64,000 bases of DNA from Aedoeadaptatus coxii (GTDB taxonomy: Bacteria > Bacillota > Clostridia > Tissierellales > Peptoniphilaceae): NCBI RefSeq assembly GCF_903819215.1, contig NZ_CAIJCT010000016.1; one strand, given 5' to 3'. Under the pieces are notes generated by a model. It was given only the letters and a program-made list of their open reading frames with translations. It was not told the DNA's origin and ran no database searches. Made by a program: the position numbers and the translations under genes. Numbering within the stretch: the first letter of the stretch is position 1; each line of letters opens with the position of its first letter. Positions 7,825 through 17,003 of this stretch are shown here, piece by piece.

Positions 7825-9744
7825 ATGGTTAAGGAAAATGAATATAATTCCAGTAATATTCAGGTATTAACAGGTCTGGAACCGGTGCGAAAGCGCCCGG
7901 GGATGTACATAGGCTCTACCGGTGCGAAAGGTCTTCATCACTTAGTCTATGAAGTTGTCGATAACTCCATCGACGAAATTTTGGCGGGACGATGCGATCA
8001 GGTAATCGTCGAATTGCACGAAGACGGATCGGTCAGCGTATCGGATAACGGCAGCGGGATTCCCGTCGATATTCATCCGCAGACGAAAAAGAGTACGGTC
8101 GAAACGGTCTTAACCATCCTTCATGCCGGCGGTAAATTTAACAGCGACGCCTATAAAGTATCGGGCGGTCTTCACGGCGTCGGCGTTTCTGTCGTCAACG
8201 CTCTTTCCAAGAAATTAATAGCCCACGTGAAGCGTGAAGGAAAAGCCTTTGAACAAAGTTTTTCTCGCGGAATTCCCACTTCCACATTGGAAGTGGTGGA
8301 GGAAAACGTAAAGGACACAGGGACCACCATTACTTTCTGGCCCGATGAAGAAATTTTTACCGAAACCGTAGAATTCAGCAGAGAAACCTTAGCCCGTCGT
8401 TTCCGCGAAATGGCCTTTTTAAATAAAGGTGCCTATATCGAATTTATCGATCACAGACCGGACAAAGAGTTTAAAGAAATTTACCACTACAAAGGCGGCA
8501 TTCAGTCTTATGTGGAATACATTAATCGCAATAAAAAGCCTATTCACGATAAAATTCTCTACATCGACGAAATCGAAGAGGAAACGGACGTGGAAATCGC
8601 CATTCAGTATACCGACGGTTATCGTGAGACGGTTCTAACCTTTGCCAATAATATTAATACGGAAGAAGGGGGAACTCATCTTTCCGGCTTTAGAAGTGCT
8701 TTAACGAAGAGCATTAACGAATACGGCAGAAAATATAATTACATTAAGGAAAAGGAAGAAAATCTTTCCGGAGAAGATGTGCGGGAGGGAATTAGTGCGG
8801 TTATCAGCGTTAAACTTCCCGATCCTCAATTTGAAGGACAAACCAAGGCGAAACTCGGCAATTCCGAAACACGCTCCATCGTCGAAAGGGTCGTCAATAA
8901 TAATCTCTCTACATTCTTGGAGGAAAATCCGAAAATCGGAAAGATTATTTTAACAAAAGCTCTCTCCGCGCGCCGCGCAAGAGAAGCTGCTCGAAAAGCC
9001 AGGGATTTAACCCGTAAACGCTCGATTTTAGACAATACCCCTCTTCCCGGTAAACTCTTCGACTGCCAAAGCAACGATAATGAAGTCACCGAAATTTTCC
9101 TGGTGGAAGGGGACTCCGCCGGCGGCAGTGCCAAAGGCGGAAGAGACAGCAGTTATCAGGCTATTTTGCCTCTTCGCGGTAAAATTATGAATGTGGAAAA
9201 GGCACGAATGGATAAAGTGCTAAATTCCAATGAAATTCGCGCCATGATCACCGCTTTCGGAACCGGCGTCGATAAAGAATTCGATATCGAAAAATTACGT
9301 TACGGCAAAATCATTATTATGACCGATGCCGACGTCGACGGCGCCCACATTCAAACATTGCTTTTAACTTTCTTCTTCCGTCATTTACCGGAACTTATCG
9401 AAGAAGGCCATGTCTTTGTGGCCAGACCTCCGCTTTACGGTATTAAGCGCGGATCGAAAGTCCTCGAATACTGCTATAACGAAGACGAGCTGCAAGAAGC
9501 TATGGATCGTTTAGGTCGAAATAATAATTTAAAAATCGGTCGATACAAAGGTCTCGGTGAAATGAATGCCGAAGAGCTTTGGGAGACTACGATGAATCCT
9601 GAACACAGAGTATTGCTCCGTGTGGAAGTGGAAGATGCACAAGCTGCCGATGAAGTTTTTTCCATGCTCATGGGGCAGGAAGTGGCGCCTCGTCGTGAAT
9701 TCATTGAAGAAAACGCAGTGTATGCGGAAAATATAGACGCTTAG
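7825..9744 (+). CDS. gyrB: DNA gyrase subunit B
   Basis: 639-residue ATPase subunit of gyrase, which introduces negative supercoils. The GHKL ATP-binding site includes EVVDNSIDE, DNGSGIPV and GGLHGVGVSVVNALS. The TOPRIM domain shows LVEGDSAGGSAKGGRD and DADVDGAHI, with PLRGKIMNVEKAR between, which is the unaltered quinolone-region sequence. AGGAGG precedes the ATG. It is followed nine bases later by gyrA. Confidence 0.98.
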   Translation: MVKENEYNSSNIQVLTGLEPVRKRPGMYIGSTGAKGLHHLVYEVVDNSIDEILAGRCDQVIVELHEDGSVSVSDNGSGIPVDIHPQTKKSTVETVLTILHAGGKFNSDAYKVSGGLHGVGVSVVNALSKKLIAHVKREGKAFEQSFSRGIPTSTLEVVEENVKDTGTTITFWPDEEIFTETVEFSRETLARRFREMAFLNKGAYIEFIDHRPDKEFKEIYHYKGGIQSYVEYINRNKKPIHDKILYIDEIEEETDVEIAIQYTDGYRETVLTFANNINTEEGGTHLSGFRSALTKSINEYGRKYNYIKEKEENLSGEDVREGISAVISVKLPDPQFEGQTKAKLGNSETRSIVERVVNNNLSTFLEENPKIGKIILTKALSARRAREAARKARDLTRKRSILDNTPLPGKLFDCQSNDNEVTEIFLVEGDSAGGSAKGGRDSSYQAILPLRGKIMNVEKARMDKVLNSNEIRAMITAFGTGVDKEFDIEKLRYGKIIIMTDADVDGAHIQTLLLTFFFRHLPELIEEGHVFVARPPLYGIKRGSKVLEYCYNEDELQEAMDRLGRNNNLKIGRYKGLGEMNAEELWETTMNPEHRVLLRVEVEDAQAADEVFSMLMGQEVAPRREFIEENAVYAENIDA

Positions 9745-9753
9745 GAGGAAACA

Positions 9754-12180
9754 GTGGCTAAATTTGCAAATCAACACGGAATACAAGATGTCGTTTTAGA
9801 AAATGCCATGAAAAAAGCCTATCTGGAATACTCCATGAGCGTCATCGTCGCCCGGGCCCTTCCCGATGTGCGCGACGGCTTAAAGCCCGTTCATCGCCGT
9901 ATTCTCTATGGTATGCAACAACAAGGATTGACTCCCGACAAGCCGCACCGTAAAAGTGCTCGTCTCGTCGGGGATGTAATGGGTAAGTATCACCCTCACG
10001 GCGACTCTTCAATTTACGAAGCTACCGTTCGTTTGGCACAGGATTTTAACATTCGCTATCCTTTAGCCGACGGCCAGGGGAACTTCGGTTCCATGGACGG
10101 GGACAGCGCCGCCGCCATGCGGTATACCGAGGTGCGCATGTCCAAACTCGCCATGGAAATGCTCAGGGATCTGAATAAGGACACGGTGGATTTTGTTCCG
10201 AACTTTGACGAAGAACTTATGGAACCTGCCGTGTTGCCGTCAAGATTTCCCAATCTTCTCGTAAACGGTTCGGCGGGGATCGCTGTCGGGATGGCGACAA
10301 ATATGCCGCCTCACAATATGAACGAATCCATCGACGGCGTGATCGCCTATATGGATAATCCGGACATTACACTTGAGGAATTAATGACCCACATTAAAGG
10401 ACCCGATTTTCCAACCGGCGCCTTTATTATGGGTCGCGAAGGTATAAAAGAAGCTTATAAAACCGGTCGGGGAAAAATTAAAGTGCGGGCTCGCGCGGAA
10501 ATTGAACCTATTCGCAACAAACATCAAATTGTCGTTACCGAAGTTCCTTATCAAGTCAATAAGGCCCGTGTCGTAGAAAAAATTGCCGAATTGGTTAAAG
10601 ATAAAAAAATCAACGGCATCTCCGATATTCGCGACGAATCCAACCGCCGCGGCGTGCGTCTTGTTATCGAACTTAAGCGCGACAGCAATCCCAATGTGGT
10701 TTTAAATCAGCTCTATAAAGAAACCCAACTGCAAATTACTTTCGGGATTATCAATCTCGCCCTCGTCGACGGCGTTCCGAAAGAATTAAGCTTAAAAGAG
10801 CTTCTTCACTACTATGTTAAACATCAACGGGATGTGGTAACCCGCCGTACTGTCTTCGATTTGGACAAGGCGAAGGTGAGAGTACACATTATCGAAGGTT
10901 TGAAACTCGCCATCGATCATATTGATGAAATTATCGAAATCGTTAAAAGTTACCGTACCGATGAAGAAATTAAGGCGAAATTTACCGAACGCTTCGGTTT
11001 GACAGATGTTCAAGGTCAAGCGATCTTAGATATGCGCATTAAGCGCTTAAGCGGCTTGCAAGTTGAAAAACTCAACGAAGAGCACGAAGAACTTCTCCTT
11101 CTCATCGAACAATTGGAAGCTATTTTAGCGGATCCTCAAGTATTGGATAATACGATTAAAGGTGAGTTATTAGAGATCAAAGAAAAATACGGCGATCTTC
11201 GCCGCACGGTGATTACGAAATCTGACGGCGATGTAGACGATATCGATCTCATCGAAGACGAAGAAATCGTCGTGACGTTGACGAATTCCGGCTACATTAA
11301 ACGCATGCCCGAGGGAACTTATAAACCTCAACATCGCGGTGGCCAAGGTATCAGCGCCCTCAATAAAAAATCCGATGATTTCGTGACCAGTCTCTTTATC
11401 ACCACGACGCTTGACACTATTTTGTTCTTTACCGATAAGGGAAGAGTCTATAAAAAATTAGCTTATGAAATTCCTGCGGCAGGTCGCAATGCCAAGGGCA
11501 TGGCCATCGTCAATCTTCTGCCTTTAGAAGAAAATGAGAAAATTCAAACCATTATTCCCATTTCCGAAGTACACGATAACGATCATTTAGTACTTCTCAC
11601 AAAAGATGGCTATATTAAGCGCACCAAAATGGAAGAATACGAAAATATTCGTAAAAACGGCCTTATCGCCATGACATTGAGAGAAGGCGACGAAGTCATC
11701 GGCGGACGCCAAACCAAAGGTGATGAAGAATTAATTATCGTCACGAAAAAAGGTATGTCCTTGCGTTTAAAAGAAGAGGATATTCGTGCCCAAGGCCGCA
11801 CCGCCATGGGCGTTATCGGCATTCGCCTTGGCAAAGACGACGAAGTGGTAAGTTTTGCCGGCGTAAGGGACGGCAGTACACTCGCTATTGTGAGTGAAAA
11901 AGGGTACGGCAAACGTACGGTTATGGATGAATACAGCACCCAAAACCGCGGCGGTAAGGGGCTCATTACCTATCGCATTAAGGAAAAAACCGGCGATGTC
12001 GTGGCGGCAAAGGCGCTGAACGACAGCGATCAAGTGATGATGATTACAGAAGACGGGTCCATTATTCGTCTGCTCGCCGAATCCATCTCGTCCTTAGGAC
12101 GGGCTACGAGCGGTGTCAAACTGATGAACATTAAAGACAGCACCATCGTCGCCGTGGCGGAATATGTTGGAGAAGAATAG
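9754..12180 (+). CDS. gyrA: DNA gyrase subunit A
   Basis: 808-residue breakage-reunion subunit. The catalytic tyrosine is in AAMRYTEVRMS; the C-terminal beta-pinwheel blades carry the GyrA-box region KPQHRGGQG. The quinolone-determining region reads GKYHPHGDSSIYE, with Ser85 and Glu89 at the positions equivalent to E. coli Ser83 and Asp87, i.e. the wild-type state common in Gram-positives. The start is a GTG behind AGGAGGAAACA. Confidence 0.98.
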   Translation: MAKFANQHGIQDVVLENAMKKAYLEYSMSVIVARALPDVRDGLKPVHRRILYGMQQQGLTPDKPHRKSARLVGDVMGKYHPHGDSSIYEATVRLAQDFNIRYPLADGQGNFGSMDGDSAAAMRYTEVRMSKLAMEMLRDLNKDTVDFVPNFDEELMEPAVLPSRFPNLLVNGSAGIAVGMATNMPPHNMNESIDGVIAYMDNPDITLEELMTHIKGPDFPTGAFIMGREGIKEAYKTGRGKIKVRARAEIEPIRNKHQIVVTEVPYQVNKARVVEKIAELVKDKKINGISDIRDESNRRGVRLVIELKRDSNPNVVLNQLYKETQLQITFGIINLALVDGVPKELSLKELLHYYVKHQRDVVTRRTVFDLDKAKVRVHIIEGLKLAIDHIDEIIEIVKSYRTDEEIKAKFTERFGLTDVQGQAILDMRIKRLSGLQVEKLNEEHEELLLLIEQLEAILADPQVLDNTIKGELLEIKEKYGDLRRTVITKSDGDVDDIDLIEDEEIVVTLTNSGYIKRMPEGTYKPQHRGGQGISALNKKSDDFVTSLFITTTLDTILFFTDKGRVYKKLAYEIPAAGRNAKGMAIVNLLPLEENEKIQTIIPISEVHDNDHLVLLTKDGYIKRTKMEEYENIRKNGLIAMTLREGDEVIGGRQTKGDEELIIVTKKGMSLRLKEEDIRAQGRTAMGVIGIRLGKDDEVVSFAGVRDGSTLAIVSEKGYGKRTVMDEYSTQNRGGKGLITYRIKEKTGDVVAAKALNDSDQVMMITEDGSIIRLLAESISSLGRATSGVKLMNIKDSTIVAVAEYVGEE

Positions 12181-12243
12181 ATTAGGATAGATAAATTAAT
12201 ACAATTAATGTATACTATACCTACCCGGAAACAGGAGGCGCTA

Positions 12244-12558
12244 ATGTTTGAACTGGAAACAAAAAATAGTGGCGACAAGCTGCTCCTTATTTTAAGCGGC
12301 GAAATGGATATGTACTATACGCCGAAGTTTAAAGAAGAGGCGCTTCGAGCCTACGAAGAAGATCCTAAAGATATTCTTATCGATGCTAAAAATTTAAATT
12401 ACATCGATTCCACCGGTCTTGGCGGTTTTATCCACTTAATGAACGCGGTAAAACAAAACAGCCATACTATTACATTGGCGGATTTACAGCCTAATGTAAA
12501 AAAACTGTTTACGATTACCAAGCTCGATAAGCTGTTTATTTTACAAGGAGAGGCCTAA
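12244..12558 (+). CDS. Anti-sigma factor antagonist (STAS domain, SpoIIAA/RsbV-like)
   Basis: 104-residue single STAS domain. The phospho-acceptor motif YIDSTGLGGF (Ser56) is intact, as in SpoIIAA and RsbV, which when unphosphorylated bind the anti-sigma kinase and free the sigma factor. Start chosen at ATG 12244 after AGGAGGCGCTA. It overlaps the next gene by one base (TAATG) and leads a three-gene partner-switching cassette. A TATACT at 12211-12216 may be its -10 element. Confidence 0.88.
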   Translation: MFELETKNSGDKLLLILSGEMDMYYTPKFKEEALRAYEEDPKDILIDAKNLNYIDSTGLGGFIHLMNAVKQNSHTITLADLQPNVKKLFTITKLDKLFILQGEA

Positions 12559-12914
12559 TGGATGATAAAGTCTATCTGACCCTTCCTGCAAAACCCCGTT
12601 ATTTATCCCTCGCCCGTTTGGCGGCTTCAGGTATTTGTGTGGGTGTGGATATCGACATGGATACTCTTTCCGATATCCGCTTGTTGCTCACCGAAAGTTG
12701 TAATCTTTCCTTTGAAATCGGCGAAACGGAAGCTATCGATATCGTCTTAATGCCTGAAGACGACGGCATTCGCTTTAGCGTGTCGGGGGTTCGTAAAGAG
12801 CGTGTCGATTCCGACGAAGCCCTTCAAATTACGGAAATGATCATCGAATCCTTAGCCGACGAACTTACTTTTGACGAGGATAAGATCATCGTTTACAAAA
12901 ATTTCGGAGTTTAG
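12558..12914 (+). CDS. Degenerate anti-sigma factor kinase (SpoIIAB/RsbW-like)
   Basis: 118-residue protein in the position of SpoIIAB/RsbW, between the STAS antagonist and the sigma factor. The region DTLSDIRLLLTESCNLSFEIGE aligns with the N-box of the GHKL kinases and keeps the Glu. The usual N-box spacing is off, no DxGxG (G1) or GxGxG (G2) ATP-lid motif can be seen, and the protein is shorter than the ~145-160 residues of the family. I infer a sigma-binding protein that may no longer phosphorylate the antagonist. Assignment rests partly on gene context. Confidence 0.7.
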   Translation: MDDKVYLTLPAKPRYLSLARLAASGICVGVDIDMDTLSDIRLLLTESCNLSFEIGETEAIDIVLMPEDDGIRFSVSGVRKERVDSDEALQITEMIIESLADELTFDEDKIIVYKNFGV

Positions 12915-12915
12915 C

Positions 12916-13704
12916 ATGGACAGACAAGCCTATGACAGCATGGACAAGCCGCTTTCCAAGGAAGAGCGAAGAGCGTTATTTGCAGAATATGCTGAAACCG
13001 GCGATAAGGAAATTCGGGATATTTTAATCGAGGAGCACTTATATATCGCCGAAATTTTGGCGAAGAAATATACGGGAAAAGGCATCGATTACGATGATAT
13101 TTTCCAAGTCGCATCCATCGGTTTAATTTATGCCGTGGAGCGTTTCGATCCTTCTAAAGGCTTTGAATTTTCGTCTTTTGCGACGCCGACCATTATCGGG
13201 GAGATCAAAAAACATTTCCGCGATAAAGGGTGGACGATTCGCGTACCGCGCCGCATTCAGGAACTTTCCAAAAAAATAAACGACACGAAGCTGGCTCTGG
13301 GTCAGAAAAACCAGCGTACGCCGACCATTCAGGAAATTGCCAAGCATTTGGACATTACCACTGCCGAGGTTTTGGAAGTAATGGAGGCATCGAAAGTTTA
13401 TACCCCTGAAAGTTTAGATATGACCTTTGATTCCGGGGGAGAAGATCGCGATCTTACCCGAGGGGATCGCATCGGCGTCGAAGAGGAATATTTTAATAAA
13501 GTTGAATTAAATGACTTTATTCAACGTACAATGGAAAAATTCAACGATGTTGAAAAAACCATCCTCATCGATCGCTATCAATACCGCAAGACACAGGTTT
13601 CCATCGCCGAAAAACTCGGTATTTCTCAAATGACCGTTAGCCGTATCGAAAAGAAAATTCTCGAAAAAATGCGTAAAGAAATCGAAAGATCCGGAGAAAT
13701 ATAA
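12916..13704 (+). CDS. SigB/SigF/SigG-family RNA polymerase sigma factor
   Basis: 262-residue group 3 sigma factor. Region 2 reads YDDIFQVASIGLIYAVERFD and FEFSSFATPTIIGEIKKHFRDKG with the WTIRVPRRIQEL stretch typical of SigB/SigF; region 3 follows, and region 4 holds the helix-turn-helix QVSIAEKLGISQMTVSRIEKK. The ATG at 12916 is one base after the upstream stop. No phosphatase (RsbU/SpoIIE type) is encoded nearby, so the input signal is unknown. Which sigma subgroup it belongs to cannot be settled by eye. Confidence 0.9.
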   Translation: MDRQAYDSMDKPLSKEERRALFAEYAETGDKEIRDILIEEHLYIAEILAKKYTGKGIDYDDIFQVASIGLIYAVERFDPSKGFEFSSFATPTIIGEIKKHFRDKGWTIRVPRRIQELSKKINDTKLALGQKNQRTPTIQEIAKHLDITTAEVLEVMEASKVYTPESLDMTFDSGGEDRDLTRGDRIGVEEEYFNKVELNDFIQRTMEKFNDVEKTILIDRYQYRKTQVSIAEKLGISQMTVSRIEKKILEKMRKEIERSGEI

Positions 13705-14336
13705 TGAATCGAAAGAAAAACGTCGTACGTTTACAAAAACTCCTTTACGTGTTGGAAATTTGCATGTCCATTTTAATTATTATCGGCATCATTATTTCCA
13801 TTCCCGACCTGATTAAGTACATGACGGCGATTGTCGTAAGCGGCAGAAGCTATAGTTACGACCTTTACCAAGCTTTTTTAAGTCACGTTCTTTTAATGGT
13901 CATCGGTCTTGAATTTGTCGCCATGCTGATTTCCCACGAAGAATACCAGATCATCTATATTATGACCATGGTTGTGGCGCGGAAAATGCTCGTCTACGGA
14001 AGCGACACCATGTCCCTTTTTATAGGCGTTGCCGCTATTGCCATTTTATTTATCGTGCGCAAATACTTTACATTGCACAAAATTTTAGCCAATGCGGGGA
14101 TCGCCATTTTCGATTCGACTACGAATATTCGCAGCGTCAATGAACATTTAGTTCAGGATATCGAAACAAACAAAAATACGATTGGCGAACATGTGCGTGC
14201 CCTATTTGAGGAGGATCATCAATCCCTCCAAAAAGGCGGCGTTGTAGAAGATGATTATTACATTTATCAAATCGAGAGCATAAACGAAGATCGTATCGGT
14301 TTAATCGCATTGGAGGAAAAGCATAAGGGAATCTAA
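13704..14336 (+). CDS. Membrane protein, PsiE-like, co-transcribed with sigma factor
   Basis: 210 residues with about four transmembrane segments in the first 130 residues (for example ICMSILIIIGIIISI, LLMVIGLEFVAMLI and LFIGVAAIAILFIV) and a soluble acidic C-terminal tail. HVLLMVIGLEFVAMLISHEEYQ and the following stretch resemble PsiE-family proteins; I rate this as suggestive only. Start and sigma-factor stop share one base (TAATG), so it is probably translated with the sigma operon and may be a sensor or effector of it. Confidence 0.6.
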   Translation: MNRKKNVVRLQKLLYVLEICMSILIIIGIIISIPDLIKYMTAIVVSGRSYSYDLYQAFLSHVLLMVIGLEFVAMLISHEEYQIIYIMTMVVARKMLVYGSDTMSLFIGVAAIAILFIVRKYFTLHKILANAGIAIFDSTTNIRSVNEHLVQDIETNKNTIGEHVRALFEEDHQSLQKGGVVEDDYYIYQIESINEDRIGLIALEEKHKGI

Positions 14337-14352
14337 TGGTTGTTAAAGTACA

Positions 14353-14381
14353 TTGAAAACATATGTGAATGTGTGTATACT
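14353..14381 (+). promoter_or_regulatory. Promoter of tRNA-Arg
   Basis: TTGAAA (14353-14358), 17-base spacer, TATACT (14376-14381), placed so that transcription starts within a few bases of the tRNA 5' end. Confidence 0.8.
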
Positions 14382-14389
14382 GTTCGTAG

Positions 14390-14466
14390 GGAGCTGTAGC
14401 TCAGTAGGATAGAGCAGTGCCCTCCTAAGGCACGTGCCGGGGGTTCGATTCCTCTCAGCTCCGCCA
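14390..14466 (+). tRNA. tRNA-Arg (anticodon CCT)
   Basis: Acceptor arms GGAGCTG and CAGCTCC pair perfectly. The anticodon stem GTGCC/GGCAC encloses the loop CTCCTAA, giving anticodon CCT, which reads AGG. The T loop has GGTTCGATTCC. The 3' CCA is encoded (14464-14466). Confidence 0.95.
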
Positions 14467-14499
14467 TTACATAAAAAACATTACCCCATGTTTAAAGTT

Positions 14500-14537
14500 A
14501 AAAAGAGCAATTCCACATGGTGGCATTGTTCTTTTAT
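14500..14537 (+). terminator. Terminator after tRNA-Arg
   Basis: AAAAGAGCAAT pairs with ATTGTTCTTTT, and CCAC/GTGG extends the stem inside, followed by a T-rich end. Confidence 0.7.
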
Positions 14538-14612
14538 GTTTAGTTTATTAATGGTAAATTACATTATTTTAATTGAGCAAATGACTGATATAGGATATTT
14601 GTGGAGGTGACT

Positions 14613-15119
14613 ATGGAAGATAAAAACAGATCGTTATCCGACGTGATGAACTCGATTTACTTAAAATATAAATTGAATTTTTATCAAAATTTGTATCGCA
14701 ACAATGACAGTAGTGAAGAACCGTTAACTGTCATGGAGAAATTTTGTGCTGAGGCTATTTTTGCTTTGCAAGGACCTACGGTTAATCAATTGGCGCGGTT
14801 TATCCGCGTAAGCCAACCGAATGCAGCGTACAAAGTAAACAATCTTGTAAAAAAAGGCCATGTTGAAAAAGTGCGTAGTCAAAAAGACCGTCGACAAGTC
14901 CACTTGTTTGTAACCGAAAAGTTTAAGCGATACTACCAGGTCAATTATCGCTATGTCGACGATATTCTTACCTGCTTAAAGGGAAAAGTAACCGAGGAGC
15001 AGTTGGACGTTTTCAAAGAAGTATTGGAAGCTATGGACGACGGCGTATTGGAACATGTAGCTGAAGATTTAGATCGCGACTACTACTTACCTCGCAGCAC
15101 CCGCAGTTTCAGAGATTAA
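14613..15119 (+). CDS. MarR-family transcriptional regulator
   Basis: 168-residue winged-helix protein. The recognition helix region is PTVNQLARFIRVSQPNAAYKVNNLVKKG and the wing is VRSQKDRRQVHLFVTE, with the conserved D-R pair of MarR proteins. Start at ATG 14613 after GGAGGTG. It overlaps the next small gene by one base. Targets and ligand cannot be read from the sequence. Confidence 0.88.
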   Translation: MEDKNRSLSDVMNSIYLKYKLNFYQNLYRNNDSSEEPLTVMEKFCAEAIFALQGPTVNQLARFIRVSQPNAAYKVNNLVKKGHVEKVRSQKDRRQVHLFVTEKFKRYYQVNYRYVDDILTCLKGKVTEEQLDVFKEVLEAMDDGVLEHVAEDLDRDYYLPRSTRSFRD

Positions 15120-15346
15120 TGGATAAGCGGCAAATTCGAAAATTTAAGCGTATGGAAGAAGCTATGCGCTTAGCCGAAAGTCGCTATACACATGCGCTCG
15201 TACGATCTATGTCCGAAACTTCGAGCGAGGATACCATCGGCTATTTGGAAGCCTCTCAGCGAACCCTTCAACAGGATATACAAAAAATAAAAGCGCTGCT
15301 GGACGGCTCTTTCGATGGTTCGAAAAAGGACATTATAGATTCGTGA
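15119..15346 (+). CDS. Small hypothetical protein, charged helical
   Basis: 75-residue, highly charged protein that looks mostly alpha-helical (RQIRKFKRMEEAMRLAESRY; QRTLQQDIQKIKALLDG). I recognise no family. TAATG overlap with the MarR gene and a terminator shortly after show a two-gene operon, so it may work with that regulator. Confidence 0.6.
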   Translation: MDKRQIRKFKRMEEAMRLAESRYTHALVRSMSETSSEDTIGYLEASQRTLQQDIQKIKALLDGSFDGSKKDIIDS

Positions 15347-15363
15347 GCTTATTATGATGAATG

Positions 15364-15389
15364 AAAGATCCCTTCGGGGATCTTTTTTT
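15364..15389 (+). terminator. Terminator of the marR operon
   Basis: AAAGATCCC-TTCG-GGGATCTTT followed by further T. Confidence 0.9.
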
Positions 15390-15504
15390 GTATAGGGAAT
15401 TATCTGTACGTTAATTTAATTATTGAAAATATCAATAATATTGGAATAACAACTATCTAAAACTTCTCTGTGATATGATGACATCAGAATATAGGGAGGT
15501 TTTT

Positions 15505-16422
15505 ATGGATTTTAAAGAACGCGTAAAGGAAGAATTTCAATCCACCGACGGTGTCGGCATTTTTCAAGCGAACATTACGGGAAAATGTAATTTAAGATGC
15601 GAACACTGCCACATTATGAAGAACAGCGACTACAAGGAAATGACAAAGGAAACCATGGATAAGTGCATCGAAGCGCTGAAAAAGCACAATTTCCATACAT
15701 TGGACATTACCGGCGGCGAGCCCACGACCCATCCTCATTTAGTGGAATTTATTAAAGAGGCGAGCCCGTATGTCGATAAAATTATTTTGCGTACCAATGC
15801 CGTGGATCTTTCGGAGCACAAGGAACTTTTAGAATTAATCGATAAATTGAATATGCATGTTGTCGTATCCTTGCCCTGCTATACGGAAGAAAATGTAGAT
15901 TCTCAAAGGGGCACGGGAACGTTTAAAAAGATTATGCCTAATTTAAGACTTTTAAACCATATGGGGTACGGAAAAGATAGAGAGCTTTCTCTGGTTTACA
16001 ATCCTCTGGGCGCCTTTTTGCCCGGCCCTCAAAAGGGACTTGAACAAGATTATAAAGATCACTTGGCGGAACACGACGTCATGTTCTCCGATCTTTTCAC
16101 CATTACCAATATGCCCATCGGCTTTTTCAGAGATAAACTGAAAGAAGAGGGCTTGGAAAAAGATTATATGGAACTTCTCGAAACGAATTTTAATGATGAC
16201 ACGGTAGAAAATTTAATGTGCCGGTTTCAAATATCCGTCAATCCGAAAGGCAATATTTTCGATTGCGACTTTCATTTAGCGGAAAGTGTCCTTCCTAAAA
16301 CCTACCAAACTATTGACGAGGTGGTGGCGGCAGATGATTTAAATCGCCCCATTACCTGGAGAAACTATTGCTATGGCTGCACGGCCGGTGCCGGATCCAG
16401 TTGCGGCGGCGCCTTAGAATAG
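15505..16422 (+). CDS. ArsS-like radical SAM protein
   Basis: 305-residue radical SAM enzyme. The cluster motif CNLRCEHC (Cys28, 32, 35) follows ANITGK, and ITGGEPTTHPH is the SAM-contact region. The C-terminal half matches the DUF3641/ArsS type: CRFQISVNPKGNIFDCDFH and the ending CYGCTAGAGSSCGGA, which likely holds an additional metal cluster. ArsS proteins are named for arsenosugar biosynthesis. No arsenic genes are adjacent here, so the substrate is open. Start at ATG 15505 after AGGGAGGT. It is a single-gene unit between two terminators. Confidence 0.85.
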   Translation: MDFKERVKEEFQSTDGVGIFQANITGKCNLRCEHCHIMKNSDYKEMTKETMDKCIEALKKHNFHTLDITGGEPTTHPHLVEFIKEASPYVDKIILRTNAVDLSEHKELLELIDKLNMHVVVSLPCYTEENVDSQRGTGTFKKIMPNLRLLNHMGYGKDRELSLVYNPLGAFLPGPQKGLEQDYKDHLAEHDVMFSDLFTITNMPIGFFRDKLKEEGLEKDYMELLETNFNDDTVENLMCRFQISVNPKGNIFDCDFHLAESVLPKTYQTIDEVVAADDLNRPITWRNYCYGCTAGAGSSCGGALE

Positions 16423-16426
16423 ACAT

Positions 16427-16454
16427 AAAAAAATCCCCGTTATGGGGATTTTTT
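16427..16454. terminator. Bidirectional terminator between arsS-like gene and DUF3783 gene
   Basis: AATCCCC and GGGGATT form a stem around GTTAT; A- and T-runs flank both sides so it can serve the convergent genes. Confidence 0.85.
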
Positions 16455-16472
16455 CGCGTTTAGAATTATTAA

Positions 16473-17003
16473 TTAATCTGCATCCTTTAAGCGGCGAATC
16501 GCTTCTCGTACATCTTCTTCCGTAAGGTCTTCGCCTTTTTCTCGGAGATTTTTAGACCACTCGATGGCCTCGGCTCTTTCTGCCGTCGGGGAAACTTTTT
16601 GTTTTTCCAAACTGTTTTTTATAATGGGGAGCATTTCCGCCCACGCCGTTACGACAGCATTTTCATTTTGAATATGGCGCACCAAATGGCCGAAGGTCCA
16701 ATCTTTTGTGGTTTCGGTCATGGCCGCTTTGTGGGGGAAAATTTCCCCTTTTTCTCGAAGATCCAAGAGGAATTTTTGTAGTAATTCAGATGAAAAATCC
16801 ACAAAAACGAGAAGCTCTTCCGCTACGGCTTCTTCTTGATTTCCCGTCTTATCGTAGCCTTCAAGACCGGCTAAATAGCCAAGAAACTCCCCTAATTCTT
16901 CCGGAAGAACCTCTCTTTTTTCCACTTGCAGTTTATCTGCGGTTTCAAGTAATTTCGTTTGCCGCTTTTCATTTTCAATTCCGTAATAAATTAACGTGCT
17001 CAT
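16473..17003 (-). CDS. DUF3783-domain protein
   Basis: 176 residues, start ATG 17003-17001 after GAGGAGT (an in-frame start further up is unsupported). The middle part, LLVFVDFSSELLQKFLLDLREKGEIF followed by HKAAMTETTKDWTFGHLV, resembles the DUF3783 domain with its K-A-x-x-T-x-x-x-x-W-T pattern. The rest is charged and helical. Function unknown. Single gene, convergent with the ArsS-like gene. Confidence 0.7.
   Translation of the reverse strand: MSTLIYYGIENEKRQTKLLETADKLQVEKREVLPEELGEFLGYLAGLEGYDKTGNQEEAVAEELLVFVDFSSELLQKFLLDLREKGEIFPHKAAMTETTKDWTFGHLVRHIQNENAVVTAWAEMLPIIKNSLEKQKVSPTAERAEAIEWSKNLREKGEDLTEEDVREAIRRLKDAD

Noticed and set aside
9754..12180. Quinolone-resistance changes in gyrA or gyrB
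   Set aside because: Ser85 and Glu89 of GyrA and the PLRGKIMNVEKAR region of GyrB look wild type.
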